Origin: an uncultured Lachnospiraceae bacterium
GTDB lineage: Bacteria > Bacillota > Clostridia > Lachnospirales > Lachnospiraceae
Length of the DNA stretch: 57,567 bases
NCBI GenBank assembly: GCA_947174665.1
Contig: CAMWJV010000007.1
Span: forward strand, 1-57,567
Direction: 5' to 3'
The notes below the pieces were generated by a model. It was not told where the DNA came from. It saw only the letters and a program-made list of their open reading frames with translations, and searched no databases. Shown here piece after piece: positions 1 to 9,604 of the stretch (positions are counted from its first letter, which is position 1; every line of letters starts with the position of its first letter). Made by a program: the position numbers and the translations under genes.

Positions 1-29
1 GGAATTTATATAGATAAAAGGAGGAAAAT

Positions 30-1550
30 ATGAAAAGAAAAATGTTAAGAAGACTGATGGCGGCTTCCCTTGCAACCGTTATGGTTGCAGGTATGGTCGG
101 ATGCGGATCAAACCCCGGATCTTCGGATAATCCGTCCGACAGCAATCCGTCCGCGAGCACACCGTCCGAGAGCACACCGTCTGAGAGCACACCGTCCGGC
201 GGCGACGAAAGCTCAGAGGAGAATGTTGAGAAGTACACGGCTCTGACGGACGAGAACGGCAATGTGTATGACCTTGGCGGTATGGAGATTACGCTTTACA
301 CCTGGTTTGATGAGACTCCGTCCGGAGCCTACGGCGAGGCTCAGCAGGAGTGGCGCGAGTGGGTAGAGAGTACCTATAATTTCAAATTTGTTTGGGACAG
401 CTCTCATAACTGGGGCGGCACAAGCGATGACTTCACGAACTATGTGAGCACCAACGGAGATGACAATAATTATATTTTCTGTATGTGTCAGAGGGCTGAT
501 CTGACTGCCATGATGAATCAGGGGTTAATGTATGATCTGTCTACTCTGGACTGTCTGGATTTCAGCGACCAGAAGTATGTGAGGAATCAGGTGCATTCCC
601 TGTTTTCAAAGGGTTCGTCCGTTTACGCCATGTCCCCGAACTGGCCGGAGCCCAGACACGGTATGTTCTTCAACAAGAAGAAGCTGGAAGAAGCCACCGG
701 TCTGACGGCAGATTATATCTATGACCTGCAGAAGGATAACAATTGGACATGGGATACCTTTAAGGATATTCTGGAGAAGATAAAGCAGGGCGGCGACACG
801 GACGGCGACGGCGTGGACGACATCTATGGCTTTTCCGGCAATGGCAGCAATGAGATCGTATCAGGATTTGTAAGATCCAACGGCGGAAACTGGTTTAACA
901 GAGACGCGAACGGCAAGGTGACATGTACGGCTACGGACCCCAAGACTATCAGAGGTGTCCAGTTTGCACAGGAGCTGATCGCCTCCGACTACTTTTACAA
1001 GAACCCTTATACCGGCGACGAGGCAGGTACGCACTGGAATTACTTTGAGGCTGCGTTCCGTGAGGAGGAGAAGTTTGTATTCTTAATTGACCAGGCATAT
1101 CAGCTGACGGGCAATAATATTTACAGCGCGATCTCGGAAAATAAGGTTCCCTTTGACTTAGGCTTCGTAATGTTACCGAAGGGCGAGGACGCAGACGGTT
1201 ACAATAACATGTACATGGATAATGTCTTCGCAATTCCCGGCTGCTACGATGCGGATAAGGCATGGAAGATCGCTTTCGCTTTCGACCAGTACTTTGAGAC
1301 AATACCCGGCTATGAGGATTTCAACCCCAACATGGCAGGCTATATGGCAGGTGTTTCCGATACGAGAATCGTAGACGAGACCTTGACCAGAATGGCTTCC
1401 GAGGGTACTATGCTTGACTACACTGTGCTTCTGCCTGACGTTTCCATTGGTAGTGACCTTCAGTGGCTTCCTACTGATCAGGATGCATCTGCGCTGATCG
1501 AGGCTACCTTAACTAAGTGGGAGCTTGCGGCGGAGGAAGCAAACAAATAA
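30..1550 (+). CDS. ABC transporter sugar-type solute-binding lipoprotein
   Basis: Extracellular substrate-binding lipoprotein of the family 1 (sugar/oligosaccharide) type, 506 aa. The start is fixed by an AAGGAGG site at 18-24. The N-terminus has a basic, hydrophobic signal peptide with a VAGMVGC lipobox, so Cys25 would be lipidated and the protein anchored outside the membrane. Residues about 26-65 form a Ser/Pro/Glu linker partly encoded by a 15-bp tandem repeat. The rest is a two-lobed binding-protein fold with a DTDGDGVDD segment resembling the calcium-binding loops common in these proteins. No permease or ATPase of a sugar transporter follows, and a terminator lies directly downstream, so it is either monocistronic or the last gene of an operon that starts outside the window. 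The substrate cannot be read from sequence; the nearby xylan genes make a xylo-oligosaccharide plausible but unproven. Confidence 0.88.
   Translation: MKRKMLRRLMAASLATVMVAGMVGCGSNPGSSDNPSDSNPSASTPSESTPSESTPSGGDESSEENVEKYTALTDENGNVYDLGGMEITLYTWFDETPSGAYGEAQQEWREWVESTYNFKFVWDSSHNWGGTSDDFTNYVSTNGDDNNYIFCMCQRADLTAMMNQGLMYDLSTLDCLDFSDQKYVRNQVHSLFSKGSSVYAMSPNWPEPRHGMFFNKKKLEEATGLTADYIYDLQKDNNWTWDTFKDILEKIKQGGDTDGDGVDDIYGFSGNGSNEIVSGFVRSNGGNWFNRDANGKVTCTATDPKTIRGVQFAQELIASDYFYKNPYTGDEAGTHWNYFEAAFREEEKFVFLIDQAYQLTGNNIYSAISENKVPFDLGFVMLPKGEDADGYNNMYMDNVFAIPGCYDADKAWKIAFAFDQYFETIPGYEDFNPNMAGYMAGVSDTRIVDETLTRMASEGTMLDYTVLLPDVSIGSDLQWLPTDQDASALIEATLTKWELAAEEANK
156..200 (+). repeat. 15-bp tandem repeat in lipoprotein linker
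   Basis: Three units of AGCACACCGTCCGAG (the second and third each with small changes) encode the STPSE-type linker of the solute-binding lipoprotein. The unit is a multiple of three, so copy-number change would alter linker length without breaking the frame. Confidence 0.8.
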
Positions 1551-1590
1551 TTTTACCATAGGTTTACAAGTAAAGTGCTAAAATAGGAAT

Positions 1591-1624
1591 AAGGGGTGGT
1601 GTTTCCGGGCACCACCCTTTTCTG
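1591..1624 (+). terminator. Rho-independent terminator after solute-binding protein
   Basis: Stem AAGGGGTGGTG / CACCACCCTTTT around a short TTTCCGGG loop, followed by T residues. It separates the solute-binding protein from the operon starting at 1709. Confidence 0.85.
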
Positions 1625-1708
1625 TTCTTTTATTGCGGCGGGCGTTGAACCGGTCAGGGCGGTTGGCTTTGGGGCCGGCCGGAAGAAAAGAACGAAAGGA
1701 GAATGGGT

Positions 1709-2668
1709 ATGGAGATTAATTTTCACTTGCCGGGACTGCGGCAGAATTATCCTTTAAATATGCTGCTTCTGGGATTGATGGAAAGAAAGCCGGAGTATTT
1801 TAGAGAGGGGATACGAATCGCATCCTTTTACGGGGAATTCCCCATGTCGCTGTGGAACGGGGGAAGACCCTCAGGTCAGGATCAGTGCGATGGGGCCTAT
1901 ATCCGGGAGGTAGTGAGGAATATCAACAGCAAAGGCATAGCGGTGCGCTATACCTGGACAAATATGCTGCTTAACGAGGAGGATCTAAAAGACCCCTACT
2001 GCAACTTCTGTATGAAGGTGGCGGATAACGGGATGAACGAGGTCATGATCTTTTCTCCGATCCTTGAGAAGTATATTCGGGAGAATTATCCCAGCTATAA
2101 GTTAAACAGCTCCACCTGCAAGCGGATCAGGGATATTGACCAGGTGAATCAGGAGCTGGAGAAGGATTATTATATGGTGGTGCTGGATTATAATTTCAAC
2201 AGCAAATTTGAAGAGCTGGAGAAGATTCAGGACAAGGCGCGCTGTGAGATTCTGGTAAATACAGGGTGCAACCCGGACTGCCCCAGGCGGGGAAAGCATT
2301 ATGAGAACATTGCGAAGAACCAGCGCATTATGCTGAAGAATCGGAATATGCCGCCTGACAGGCAGATCCCTTTGGAACCTTGGTACTGCAGGTATGGGGA
2401 TGACAGCGATTTCCATGAGATTCAGAGCTTCAGGACCTATATTAAGGCGGATGAGCTCTGGGAGAAGTATGTTTCCATGGGCTTTAAGAACTTTAAGGTA
2501 GAGGGCAGGACGGCGGATCTTTTCTGGCTGCTGGAAACTTATTGCTATTATCTGGTCAAGCCTGAGTATCAGGGACAGGCAAGGATTTTGCTGCTGGATA
2601 ACCTTGTGGCGAACAGAGTTATCATGTTGAACCGTTTAAAACCAAAAAAATGGATACCGGAGGAATGA
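1709..2668 (+). CDS. Unknown protein with conserved cysteines, paralog A
   Basis: 319 aa, no signal peptide or membrane segment, so probably cytoplasmic. ATG 1709 is preferred over ATG 1703 because AAAGGAG lies about 8 nt upstream of it, and the paralog next door begins in register. The two neighbours share long blocks: HLPG near the N-terminus, a WNGGR motif near residue 50, VR(Y/F)TWTN near 80, DxYCN (Cys98), ELEKDYYxVVLDY near 150, and LVNxxCxPxC (Cys187, Cys191) followed by a later Cys227. I do not recognise the family with certainty. The alternating strand/helix pattern and the four shared cysteines recall the TIM-barrel, Fe-S-binding U32/UbiU-UbiV proteins, but this is inference. It ends 2 nt before its paralog and heads the operon encoding a MacAB-like exporter. 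Confidence 0.8.
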   Translation: MEINFHLPGLRQNYPLNMLLLGLMERKPEYFREGIRIASFYGEFPMSLWNGGRPSGQDQCDGAYIREVVRNINSKGIAVRYTWTNMLLNEEDLKDPYCNFCMKVADNGMNEVMIFSPILEKYIRENYPSYKLNSSTCKRIRDIDQVNQELEKDYYMVVLDYNFNSKFEELEKIQDKARCEILVNTGCNPDCPRRGKHYENIAKNQRIMLKNRNMPPDRQIPLEPWYCRYGDDSDFHEIQSFRTYIKADELWEKYVSMGFKNFKVEGRTADLFWLLETYCYYLVKPEYQGQARILLLDNLVANRVIMLNRLKPKKWIPEE

Positions 2669-2669
2669 T

Positions 2670-3575
2670 ATGTCTGACAGGGAGGTTTATTGGCATCTGC
2701 CCGGTTTTTATTGCTTTAAGCTGCTGAACCAGGTGATTATGAACATGATGAAGGATTACCCGGAAGCGTTCCGGGGGGGGTATCGAATCGGAAGTGTATA
2801 CGACACCTTTCCGGGGGCGATCTGGAACGGCGGACGCACAATATTCGGCATCGTGGGAAAGCCGGAGATGGAATCTGTACTGAAGCTGTATAACGACAGG
2901 GGGATACCGGTCAGGTTTACCTGGACCAATTCTCTGCTGGAGGAGAAGCATCTGCAGGACACCTACTGTAATCTTATCATGAGGCTTGCGGACAACGGTC
3001 TGAATCAGGCGCTTGTGAACGCTCCTGCGCTGGAGGAATATATCCGCAGGGAGTATCCCCGTTTCAGGCTGATCTCATCTACCACCAAGCGGCTGACCCG
3101 CCTTGAGGATGTGATGAGGGAGCTGGAGAAGGATTATTATCTTGTGGTGCTGGACTATGATCTGAACGGCAGCGGGGAAGCCCTGAAGCGCCTGGAGCCA
3201 TATGCGGACAGGATTGAGCTTCTGGTGAACGAGATCTGTGTCCCGGGGTGTTCCAGCCGTAAGGCACATTACGAGCATCAGGCCAGGATGCAGTTGGAGT
3301 ACGATATGAGTAAGCCATTTAGTTGTCCCAACCGCACTCACGAAAGGTCCTTTGCGGAGTGTAAAAAGCTTCCGGCGTTTGTCTCCAATGCGGAGATCGG
3401 CGACTATATTGACAGGGGATTTGTGAATTTCAAGATAGCGGGCAGAGGAATGTCTCAGGAATTCCTGAAGGAATCCTATCTCTATTTTTTGGTAAAAGAG
3501 GAACGGCAGGATTTTATCAGAGAAAAGGTGGATGAGCTGTTTGCAAGGTTTCGGGCAGCCCGGGCCGGGCGGTAA
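2670..3575 (+). CDS. Unknown protein with conserved cysteines, paralog B
   Basis: 301 aa, clearly homologous to the preceding gene over its whole length: WNGGR at about 52, VRFTWTN at about 81, DTYCN with Cys100, ELEKDYYLVVLDY at about 151, LVNEICVPGC with Cys190 and Cys194, and a further Cys219. The ATG lies one base after the stop of paralog A with GGAGG inside the end of that gene, so the two are co-translated. The pattern suggests an old tandem duplication kept as a pair, possibly a heterodimer. No function is assigned. A metal or [4Fe-4S] site built from the four aligned cysteines is a guess based on their spacing. The adaptor gene follows 16 nt later. Confidence 0.8.
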   Translation: MSDREVYWHLPGFYCFKLLNQVIMNMMKDYPEAFRGGYRIGSVYDTFPGAIWNGGRTIFGIVGKPEMESVLKLYNDRGIPVRFTWTNSLLEEKHLQDTYCNLIMRLADNGLNQALVNAPALEEYIRREYPRFRLISSTTKRLTRLEDVMRELEKDYYLVVLDYDLNGSGEALKRLEPYADRIELLVNEICVPGCSSRKAHYEHQARMQLEYDMSKPFSCPNRTHERSFAECKKLPAFVSNAEIGDYIDRGFVNFKIAGRGMSQEFLKESYLYFLVKEERQDFIREKVDELFARFRAARAGR

Positions 3576-3591
3576 GGGAGAGAGTGATTTG

Positions 3592-4683
3592 ATGGAGAAG
3601 GATTGGACGGGGAAAGTACTGAGATTTTTGTGCTGCATGGCGGTTGTATTTCTGCTGTGCGGCTGCGAAGAGCAGGAGGAGCCTCCGCTTATGCCTGTGG
3701 AGGAATCTGACGGTACGATCACGTATGACTATTGCATCGCGGAGACAGGGGATGTGGTACTGACCTGTAAGCTAAGGGGCGTTTACAGGCAGCAGAAGGA
3801 TCAGGAGATCAGCTTTTCCCTGGCGGGACGGCTGGTGGATAAGGTATATGTGGAGGAAGGAAATACGGTTAAAAAGGGAGAACTGCTGGCGGAGCTTTCC
3901 GCCGGCACCCTGGAGAGACAGATAGAGGATCTGGAGTATCGGATTCAGCGCAACGAGCTGCTTCTGGAATACACGGACATGAACGAGGCGCTGGATATAT
4001 CTCAGGCATGGGTAAACTATCTGTACAACCATTTTTATGACAAGGAGAGGCTGGATGAGTTTATTGCGGATCTCCAGAAAGGATACCGCTATCAGAGAGA
4101 GGACTACGGCGACGCCCTGGAGCTGGACAGACTTGCCCTTCAGGCCCTTCAGCAGGAGCTGGCATACTGCAGGGTATATGCCGGAATGGACGGAGTTGTA
4201 TATAAGCTCCAGAAGGATCTGGAGGGCACTACCTCCAGGGAGGGCAAGGTCATTATGACCATCGTGGATAATTCCGAGTGTCTGTTTGAGACCGAGGCTC
4301 CGGAGTACAGAGAATGTTTTAAAGAGGGGGAAATGGTGAATATGTCGGTCACCAGCGGTTCCGCTGCCGGAAATTACAGGCTGCTGCCCCATAACATGGA
4401 GGCGTGGGGGGAGGTTCAGCAGTTCAGCGTTTATGACGGCCCGGTTACTGCGGGAATCGAAGTGGGCACCAGCGGCATTTTGCAGTTTGTACAGGAGCGG
4501 AGGGATCAGGTCCTGTGCGTGCCCAAAACCGCGGTACACAATGCGGATGACAAATACTTTGTCTATGTGGTGGACGAGGATAATATGAGGCAGATCAGAT
4601 GGGTGGAGACAGGATTGTTCGGCGATGACATGGTGGAAATCCTGAGCGGCCTGGAAGAAGGGGAGAAGGTGATCCGAAAGTGA
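3592..4683 (+). CDS. HlyD/MacA-like efflux adaptor lipoprotein
   Basis: 363-aa periplasmic-adaptor-type subunit of a MacAB-like ABC exporter. ATG 3592 is chosen because GGGAGAG precedes it and the next residues form a lipoprotein signal (LLCGC, Cys25); an in-frame ATG at 3532 would overlap the previous gene and lacks a signal. Visible parts are a biotinyl-lipoyl half-motif (GRLVDKVYVEEGNTVKKG), a coiled-coil hairpin around residues 100-185, the second lipoyl half (AGMDGVVYKL), a beta-barrel region, and a membrane-proximal C-terminus ending GLEEGEKV, typical of the family. Its TGA overlaps the GTG start of the next adaptor by 4 nt, so the two are coupled. Confidence 0.85.
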   Translation: MEKDWTGKVLRFLCCMAVVFLLCGCEEQEEPPLMPVEESDGTITYDYCIAETGDVVLTCKLRGVYRQQKDQEISFSLAGRLVDKVYVEEGNTVKKGELLAELSAGTLERQIEDLEYRIQRNELLLEYTDMNEALDISQAWVNYLYNHFYDKERLDEFIADLQKGYRYQREDYGDALELDRLALQALQQELAYCRVYAGMDGVVYKLQKDLEGTTSREGKVIMTIVDNSECLFETEAPEYRECFKEGEMVNMSVTSGSAAGNYRLLPHNMEAWGEVQQFSVYDGPVTAGIEVGTSGILQFVQERRDQVLCVPKTAVHNADDKYFVYVVDEDNMRQIRWVETGLFGDDMVEILSGLEEGEKVIRK

Positions 4684-6794
4684 GAAGCGGGATACATAAA
4701 AGAATGACGGCAGCGCTGCTTTCCGTTCTTTTGGCCGGTTTGTCTGCGGCGGGCTGCGGTGCAGAGCCGTCCGTGGCTTTGCCGGAGGATGTGGTTCTGC
4801 TGGATCCCGTGGGCGTGGGTGAGAGCTATGAGACGGTTGCCAGAAGAAATCTGTATGCGGCCAAGGTTTACGGCGGTCTGATCTGTCCCTATACGGAAGA
4901 GTATGCGCTGGAAAGCGGCATGATCTTCAATGAGTACGCAGCCCTTCCGGGGGATACGGTGAAAAAGGGACAGACGCTGCTGCGCACGAATACGGATGAC
5001 ATGGAGAAACAGATTGAGGAGCTGGAGAAAAGGATTGCAGGAGATCAGACAGAATTTGAAGAGTATGTTAAGGAAGCCGGAGAGGAACTGGAAAAATTCC
5101 TGGGAGATGAAAAATTCTGGGGAGGCGCGGTAGAGAGATGGGCTAAAGAAGAGCCGCCGGAGGACAGCGGGGAATACGAAAAATGGAATTCGGATAACCA
5201 GTTTTATGAGAGTAAATTCCGAAACGCACTGATCTCCAGACAGAAGCTGGAGGAAGCAATCAAGCAGAGGACAGAGCTTTATCAGCTGGACGCCGGGTAC
5301 AACCGGACTCTGCTTAAGCGTTTGAAGGAAGACAGGGACAACAGCACAGTGTTGTCGAAGATAAGCGGCGTGGCGGCCAATATGCAGCTGATGAACAGCG
5401 GGACGTATATACCTGCGAATGCGCCTGTGGCGGCGGTGGCGGACCCGAAGCGAAAGAGGATTCGGTGTGAATATATCCCGAAGGAAACCATCACCGGAGC
5501 CGAGAGAGTATATGTTGTGATTGATGGGGTGGATTATGACGTTGAGTATGTGCCGCCGGAGAATGACAAGGACACCTATACCACATTTAAGGTTCCTGAG
5601 GATGCAGGGAATGTGGAGCTGGGAGACTATGCAGCCATTGTGATCATAAAGCAGTCGCGCAAGGATGTGCTGACGGTGTCGAAGGAAGCCGTGACAACGG
5701 AGGCGGACGGCAGCTTCGTCTATCTTTTGGAGAACGGCGAAAGGGTTTATACCCCTGTCAGGACGGGGATGCAGGACGGCGCTTATGTGGAGATCCTCTC
5801 CGGCGTGAACGAGGGGGATAAAGTGCTTACGGCAAAGGGCGACCCGGCAGTGAAGGGCACACTGACCCTTCAGAAGGGCAGCATCAGCCATGAGTTTTCT
5901 CAGAATGGCTATCTGGCATATCCCAGGCAGGAGTGGATTGGCAATCCGGTCACTTACGGAACGGCCTATTTCGGAGAGCTGTTGGTGAACATCAATCAGC
6001 CGGTAAAGAAGGGTGACGTGCTGTTCACAATGTGGGTGAAGGCGGACGAGACGGAGTTTACCCGCAGCGAGAAGAGGCTTCAGCGGGAGCGCGAACGTCT
6101 GGCGGAGCTCCAGAAGAAACCGGAGGATAACAAAAAGGAAATAGAGATGCGTCAGGAAACGATTGCGGATCTGGAGAAGCTGATTGAGGAGATGCAGCGG
6201 GATTTTGCCGTCAGGGAGGTTAAGGCGCCCTATGATGGCATTGTCACGGATTTGGCCATGGAACTTTGGAGACGGACGCTGGAGGAGGGCAGCCTGCTTC
6301 CGAGGGATATGGGGCTGGTGGTGCTGTCGAAAAAAGAGTCTAACTATATTCTGGTGGAGGACACCAACGGCGTGTTGACCTATGGCAATCAGGCGGAAAT
6401 AACCTATCACGGCGCTGACGGATCCGAAAAGACATCCCAGGGAATGGTAGTGACGCTGAACAAAGCCTCCGTGAGCGAGGAACTTTTTGGAAGCGGGTAT
6501 GCGCTGATCCGAGTCTCCGCCGAGGATGCGGGCGAGATGGCGGGAAGCATTTCCGGCGAAGACGGCTGGTGGAGCCGGAATCTCTTCAGTGTCAGCGTGA
6601 ACACCAGAGAGATGGACAACGTGCTTCTGGTGCCAAGAAAAGCCGTCATTTCTCTCGGCGGCGCGACTTATGTGAGACTGAAGCAGAAGGATGGTTCGGT
6701 GCTGTACCAAAGCTTTGTTGCAGGCGGAGCTGACAGTGAGAATTATTGGGTGGCGGAAGGCCTGGCGGAAGGAATGGAAGTATGCATAGAATAA
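4680..6794 (+). CDS. Double-length HlyD/MacA-like adaptor lipoprotein
   Basis: 704 aa, about twice the usual adaptor length. The GTG start overlaps the upstream stop (GTGA); ATG 4704 is an alternative. The lipobox LSAAGC puts the lipid on Cys26. Two adaptor-like modules follow one another. The first (about 60-385) has a lipoyl half (NEYAALPGDTVKKGQ), a coiled coil and the family ending GVNEGDKVL. The second (about 395-704) has another lipoyl half (GELLVNINQPVKKGDVLF), a coiled coil around 440-505, the matching half VKAPYDGIVTDL, and a second ending GLAEGMEV. One polypeptide may thus replace two adaptor subunits. The last 13 nt overlap the start of the permease gene, indicating coupled translation. 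Confidence 0.82.
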   Translation: MRSGIHKRMTAALLSVLLAGLSAAGCGAEPSVALPEDVVLLDPVGVGESYETVARRNLYAAKVYGGLICPYTEEYALESGMIFNEYAALPGDTVKKGQTLLRTNTDDMEKQIEELEKRIAGDQTEFEEYVKEAGEELEKFLGDEKFWGGAVERWAKEEPPEDSGEYEKWNSDNQFYESKFRNALISRQKLEEAIKQRTELYQLDAGYNRTLLKRLKEDRDNSTVLSKISGVAANMQLMNSGTYIPANAPVAAVADPKRKRIRCEYIPKETITGAERVYVVIDGVDYDVEYVPPENDKDTYTTFKVPEDAGNVELGDYAAIVIIKQSRKDVLTVSKEAVTTEADGSFVYLLENGERVYTPVRTGMQDGAYVEILSGVNEGDKVLTAKGDPAVKGTLTLQKGSISHEFSQNGYLAYPRQEWIGNPVTYGTAYFGELLVNINQPVKKGDVLFTMWVKADETEFTRSEKRLQRERERLAELQKKPEDNKKEIEMRQETIADLEKLIEEMQRDFAVREVKAPYDGIVTDLAMELWRRTLEEGSLLPRDMGLVVLSKKESNYILVEDTNGVLTYGNQAEITYHGADGSEKTSQGMVVTLNKASVSEELFGSGYALIRVSAEDAGEMAGSISGEDGWWSRNLFSVSVNTREMDNVLLVPRKAVISLGGATYVRLKQKDGSVLYQSFVAGGADSENYWVAEGLAEGMEVCIE

Positions 6795-9604
6795 TGTTGC
6801 AAAAATTGTGGCACAAAAAATGGATGAATCTGTGTCTGCTTCTGGGGTGCATTTTGTTGATTGCCACCGTAGTCAGCTTTCCCCTTTATCAGACAGCCGC
6901 TTATGACAGGATGCTGCAGGATGAGTTCCGCAGCTATGTGGCGGAGGAGGGAAGGTGGCCCGCCATGAACAGCTTTTCCATCGTATCCAAAAAGGAGCGC
7001 AGCGGGGAGACCATTTCCCGTATGGAGGGGCTGATGGGGAAAATCTACGGCGATTTGGGCGTTACGGAGAAAGAGACAATCTTCTACTATACCCTGTCAG
7101 GCGCGAACATCCACTCCGCCTTGAACAGAAAGGATGCGGAGAATATCAGTCTGAGACTGGGCTCCCTTTCCGGCCTGGGAGAGCATGTAAAGATGCTCAG
7201 CGGAGAGATGTATTCGGAGACAGGTATGACGGAGGACGGCTGCATCGAGGTGGTGATGACCCAGTCGGCCATGGTGAGCATGAAGCTTCTGGTGGGAGAG
7301 ACCCTGGTTTTTAACGACCTCAGGGACGCAGAGGGAAAGGAAATCCGGCTTTATGTCAAGGGCGTATTTGACGCCGTCTCAGAAAGGGACGACTATTGGC
7401 AGGTGAAGCCGGAGGATCTGAGCAGCAGTGTGTTGATGGACAGAGAATTGTTTCGGAGTATGTTCACCGGTGAGAAGGCCGGCAAATATACTGTCAGTTG
7501 CAGATACTACGCGCTGTTTGACTATGAGGACATCAAGGCAACCCAGGTGGAGCATTTGATACAGGCGACGGATGACCTCACGGAGAGGGGAGCATACAGC
7601 GGTACGGCGGACAAGCCGGCATACCGCAGTATCCTGGGAGAGTATGCAAAAAAGCAGGAGCGGATTCGTGTGACGCTGATGATTCTGCAGATTCCCGTAC
7701 TGATCATGCTGGGGGCTTTCCTCTTTATGATTTCCGGCCAGATGTATGAGATGGAGAGAAATGAGATCTCGGTGATCAAGAGCCGCGGCAGTTCGGGGGC
7801 GCAGATTTTCAGGCTGTATCTGTATCAGTGCGCGGTTCTGACGCTGGCCGGCGGCGCCCTGGGGATACCCTTGGGGACTGTGTTCAGCCGTATTCTGGGT
7901 GCAGCCAGAAGCTTTCTGGAGTTTGACAGCCTTAAAGGCCTGACGCTGACCTTTACCAGGGAGGTGTGGATCTATGCTGCGGCCGCCATGCTGATCACTT
8001 TATTTATTATGACCCTTCCGGCGATGAAACACAGCCGTGTGACTATTGTGAAGCTGAAGCAGCAGAAGGCGCTGAAAAGGAAAAGCTGGTGGGAGAAGAT
8101 TTTCCTGGACTTCATTCTGCTGGGCATTTCTCTGTACGGTTATTACAGTTTTCACAAGAATGGGTCCGTACTGGGAGAGAGCGTTCTTCAGGGCGATTCT
8201 CTTGATCCGCTGCTCTACATAAGCTCCTCTCTGTTTATCGTGGGGCTGGGTCTGCTTTTCTTAAGGCTCCAGCCGTATCTGGTACAGTTGATCTATATGG
8301 CGGGGAAACGCTTCTGGAGGCCTGCCAGCTATGCTTCTTTTATGGAGAATACAAAGAACGGTCGGAAGCAGCAGTTCATCATGCTGTTTCTGATCATCAC
8401 CATCTCTCTTGGAATGTATCATGCCACCGTGGCCCGCACTATCCTGCAGAATTCGTACAACAACGCGGCGTATATGCAGGGGGCGGACATTATGGTGCAG
8501 GAGGTCTGGTATGCGGTGGTGGACACGGGCTCCTTTACCGGGGAATATGCGGAGCCGGATTATTCCAAGTATGCCGCCATGGACTTTGCAGAAAACTATG
8601 CCAGGGTTCGGATTGAGACCTCAGCTTATGTCCAAACAAAGGAAAACGGCAGGCAGGATGTGACGGTGATGGGGATTCATACCAGGGACTTCGGAAATGT
8701 CACATGGGTGGATTACGACTTAAACGGCAGGCATTATTACGAGTATTTAAATGATCTGGCGGTAAATCCCACAGGGGTTCTGGTATCCGATAATTTTCGG
8801 ACAAAGCTGGGATATCAGGTGGGGGATAAGCTGACTTATGCGTTGGAGAACACCGGCACCCCGGTTAAGGGCCCCGGGCGTTCCACGGAGGGAAAGATTG
8901 TAGGATTTTTCAGCTATTGGCCCGGATACGCCCCTTTCGTTACGGAGACGAATCCGGATGGAACCGTTACAACCCGGGAGAATATGCTGGTGGTGACACA
9001 CTATAATACGATGAAGCAGACATTCGGCGTCAAGCCCTATCAGGTGTGGATTGATTTGAAGGAGAGCGCTGATTCCTCGGATGCTTATGCGTGGTTCCAG
9101 AACAGCGGCATCCGCCTGACGAAATATGTGGACAAAGCGGCGGAGCTGAAGAAGACCATGGAGGATCCTCTGCTGCAGGGAACCAACGGCGTACTTACCA
9201 TGGGATTTCTCGTCACCATCCTGCTCTGTGCCGTGGGATATCTGATTTACTGGATTATGTCCATACGCTCCAGAGAGATGATGTTCGGCGTTTTAAGAGC
9301 CTGCGGCATGCACAAGGGTGAGTTGATCCATATGCTGCTGAATGAGCAGATTTTCTCAGGAGTGTTCTCGGTAATTGCCGGCATCGGCATAGGAAAGCTG
9401 GCATCCGGCATGTTCGTGCCCATCCTGCAGCGTGCCTACGCAGCTACGGATCAGGTGCTTCCTATGAATCTGGTAGTCAACGCATCGGATATGGTCAGGC
9501 TATACAGTGTGATAGCGGGAGTGATGTTTCTTTGTCTGGTGGTGCTGATCATACTGATCTTTAAGTTGAATGTAACGAAGGCATTGAAGTTAGGGGAAGA
9601 ATAA
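6782..9604 (+). CDS. MacB/FtsX-type ABC transporter permease, large
   Basis: 940-aa integral membrane protein. ATG 6782 is preferred to the upstream ATG 6746: it gives the expected short cytoplasmic start followed at once by the first membrane helix, and it has a GGAAGGAATGG site in front. Layout: TM helix at about 15-35, a large extracytoplasmic domain to about 285, a three-helix FtsX block at about 290-420, further helices at about 440-520 (the FSxFxxxxNGRKQQ segment starts a second half), a second extracytoplasmic domain at about 555-800, and a final FtsX block with ILLCAVGYLIYW and an SREMMFGVLRACGM coupling segment. Two FtsX halves are fused in one chain, so this single gene can supply the whole permease. 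It sits between the adaptors and the ATPases. Confidence 0.87.
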   Translation: MHRIMLQKLWHKKWMNLCLLLGCILLIATVVSFPLYQTAAYDRMLQDEFRSYVAEEGRWPAMNSFSIVSKKERSGETISRMEGLMGKIYGDLGVTEKETIFYYTLSGANIHSALNRKDAENISLRLGSLSGLGEHVKMLSGEMYSETGMTEDGCIEVVMTQSAMVSMKLLVGETLVFNDLRDAEGKEIRLYVKGVFDAVSERDDYWQVKPEDLSSSVLMDRELFRSMFTGEKAGKYTVSCRYYALFDYEDIKATQVEHLIQATDDLTERGAYSGTADKPAYRSILGEYAKKQERIRVTLMILQIPVLIMLGAFLFMISGQMYEMERNEISVIKSRGSSGAQIFRLYLYQCAVLTLAGGALGIPLGTVFSRILGAARSFLEFDSLKGLTLTFTREVWIYAAAAMLITLFIMTLPAMKHSRVTIVKLKQQKALKRKSWWEKIFLDFILLGISLYGYYSFHKNGSVLGESVLQGDSLDPLLYISSSLFIVGLGLLFLRLQPYLVQLIYMAGKRFWRPASYASFMENTKNGRKQQFIMLFLIITISLGMYHATVARTILQNSYNNAAYMQGADIMVQEVWYAVVDTGSFTGEYAEPDYSKYAAMDFAENYARVRIETSAYVQTKENGRQDVTVMGIHTRDFGNVTWVDYDLNGRHYYEYLNDLAVNPTGVLVSDNFRTKLGYQVGDKLTYALENTGTPVKGPGRSTEGKIVGFFSYWPGYAPFVTETNPDGTVTTRENMLVVTHYNTMKQTFGVKPYQVWIDLKESADSSDAYAWFQNSGIRLTKYVDKAAELKKTMEDPLLQGTNGVLTMGFLVTILLCAVGYLIYWIMSIRSREMMFGVLRACGMHKGELIHMLLNEQIFSGVFSVIAGIGIGKLASGMFVPILQRAYAATDQVLPMNLVVNASDMVRLYSVIAGVMFLCLVVLIILIFKLNVTKALKLGEE

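Noticed and set aside
4563..6710. 715-codon open frame on the minus strand
   Set aside because: It lies fully opposite the double adaptor gene, which has clear domains and coupled neighbours; no domain or ribosome site is visible in the antisense frame.
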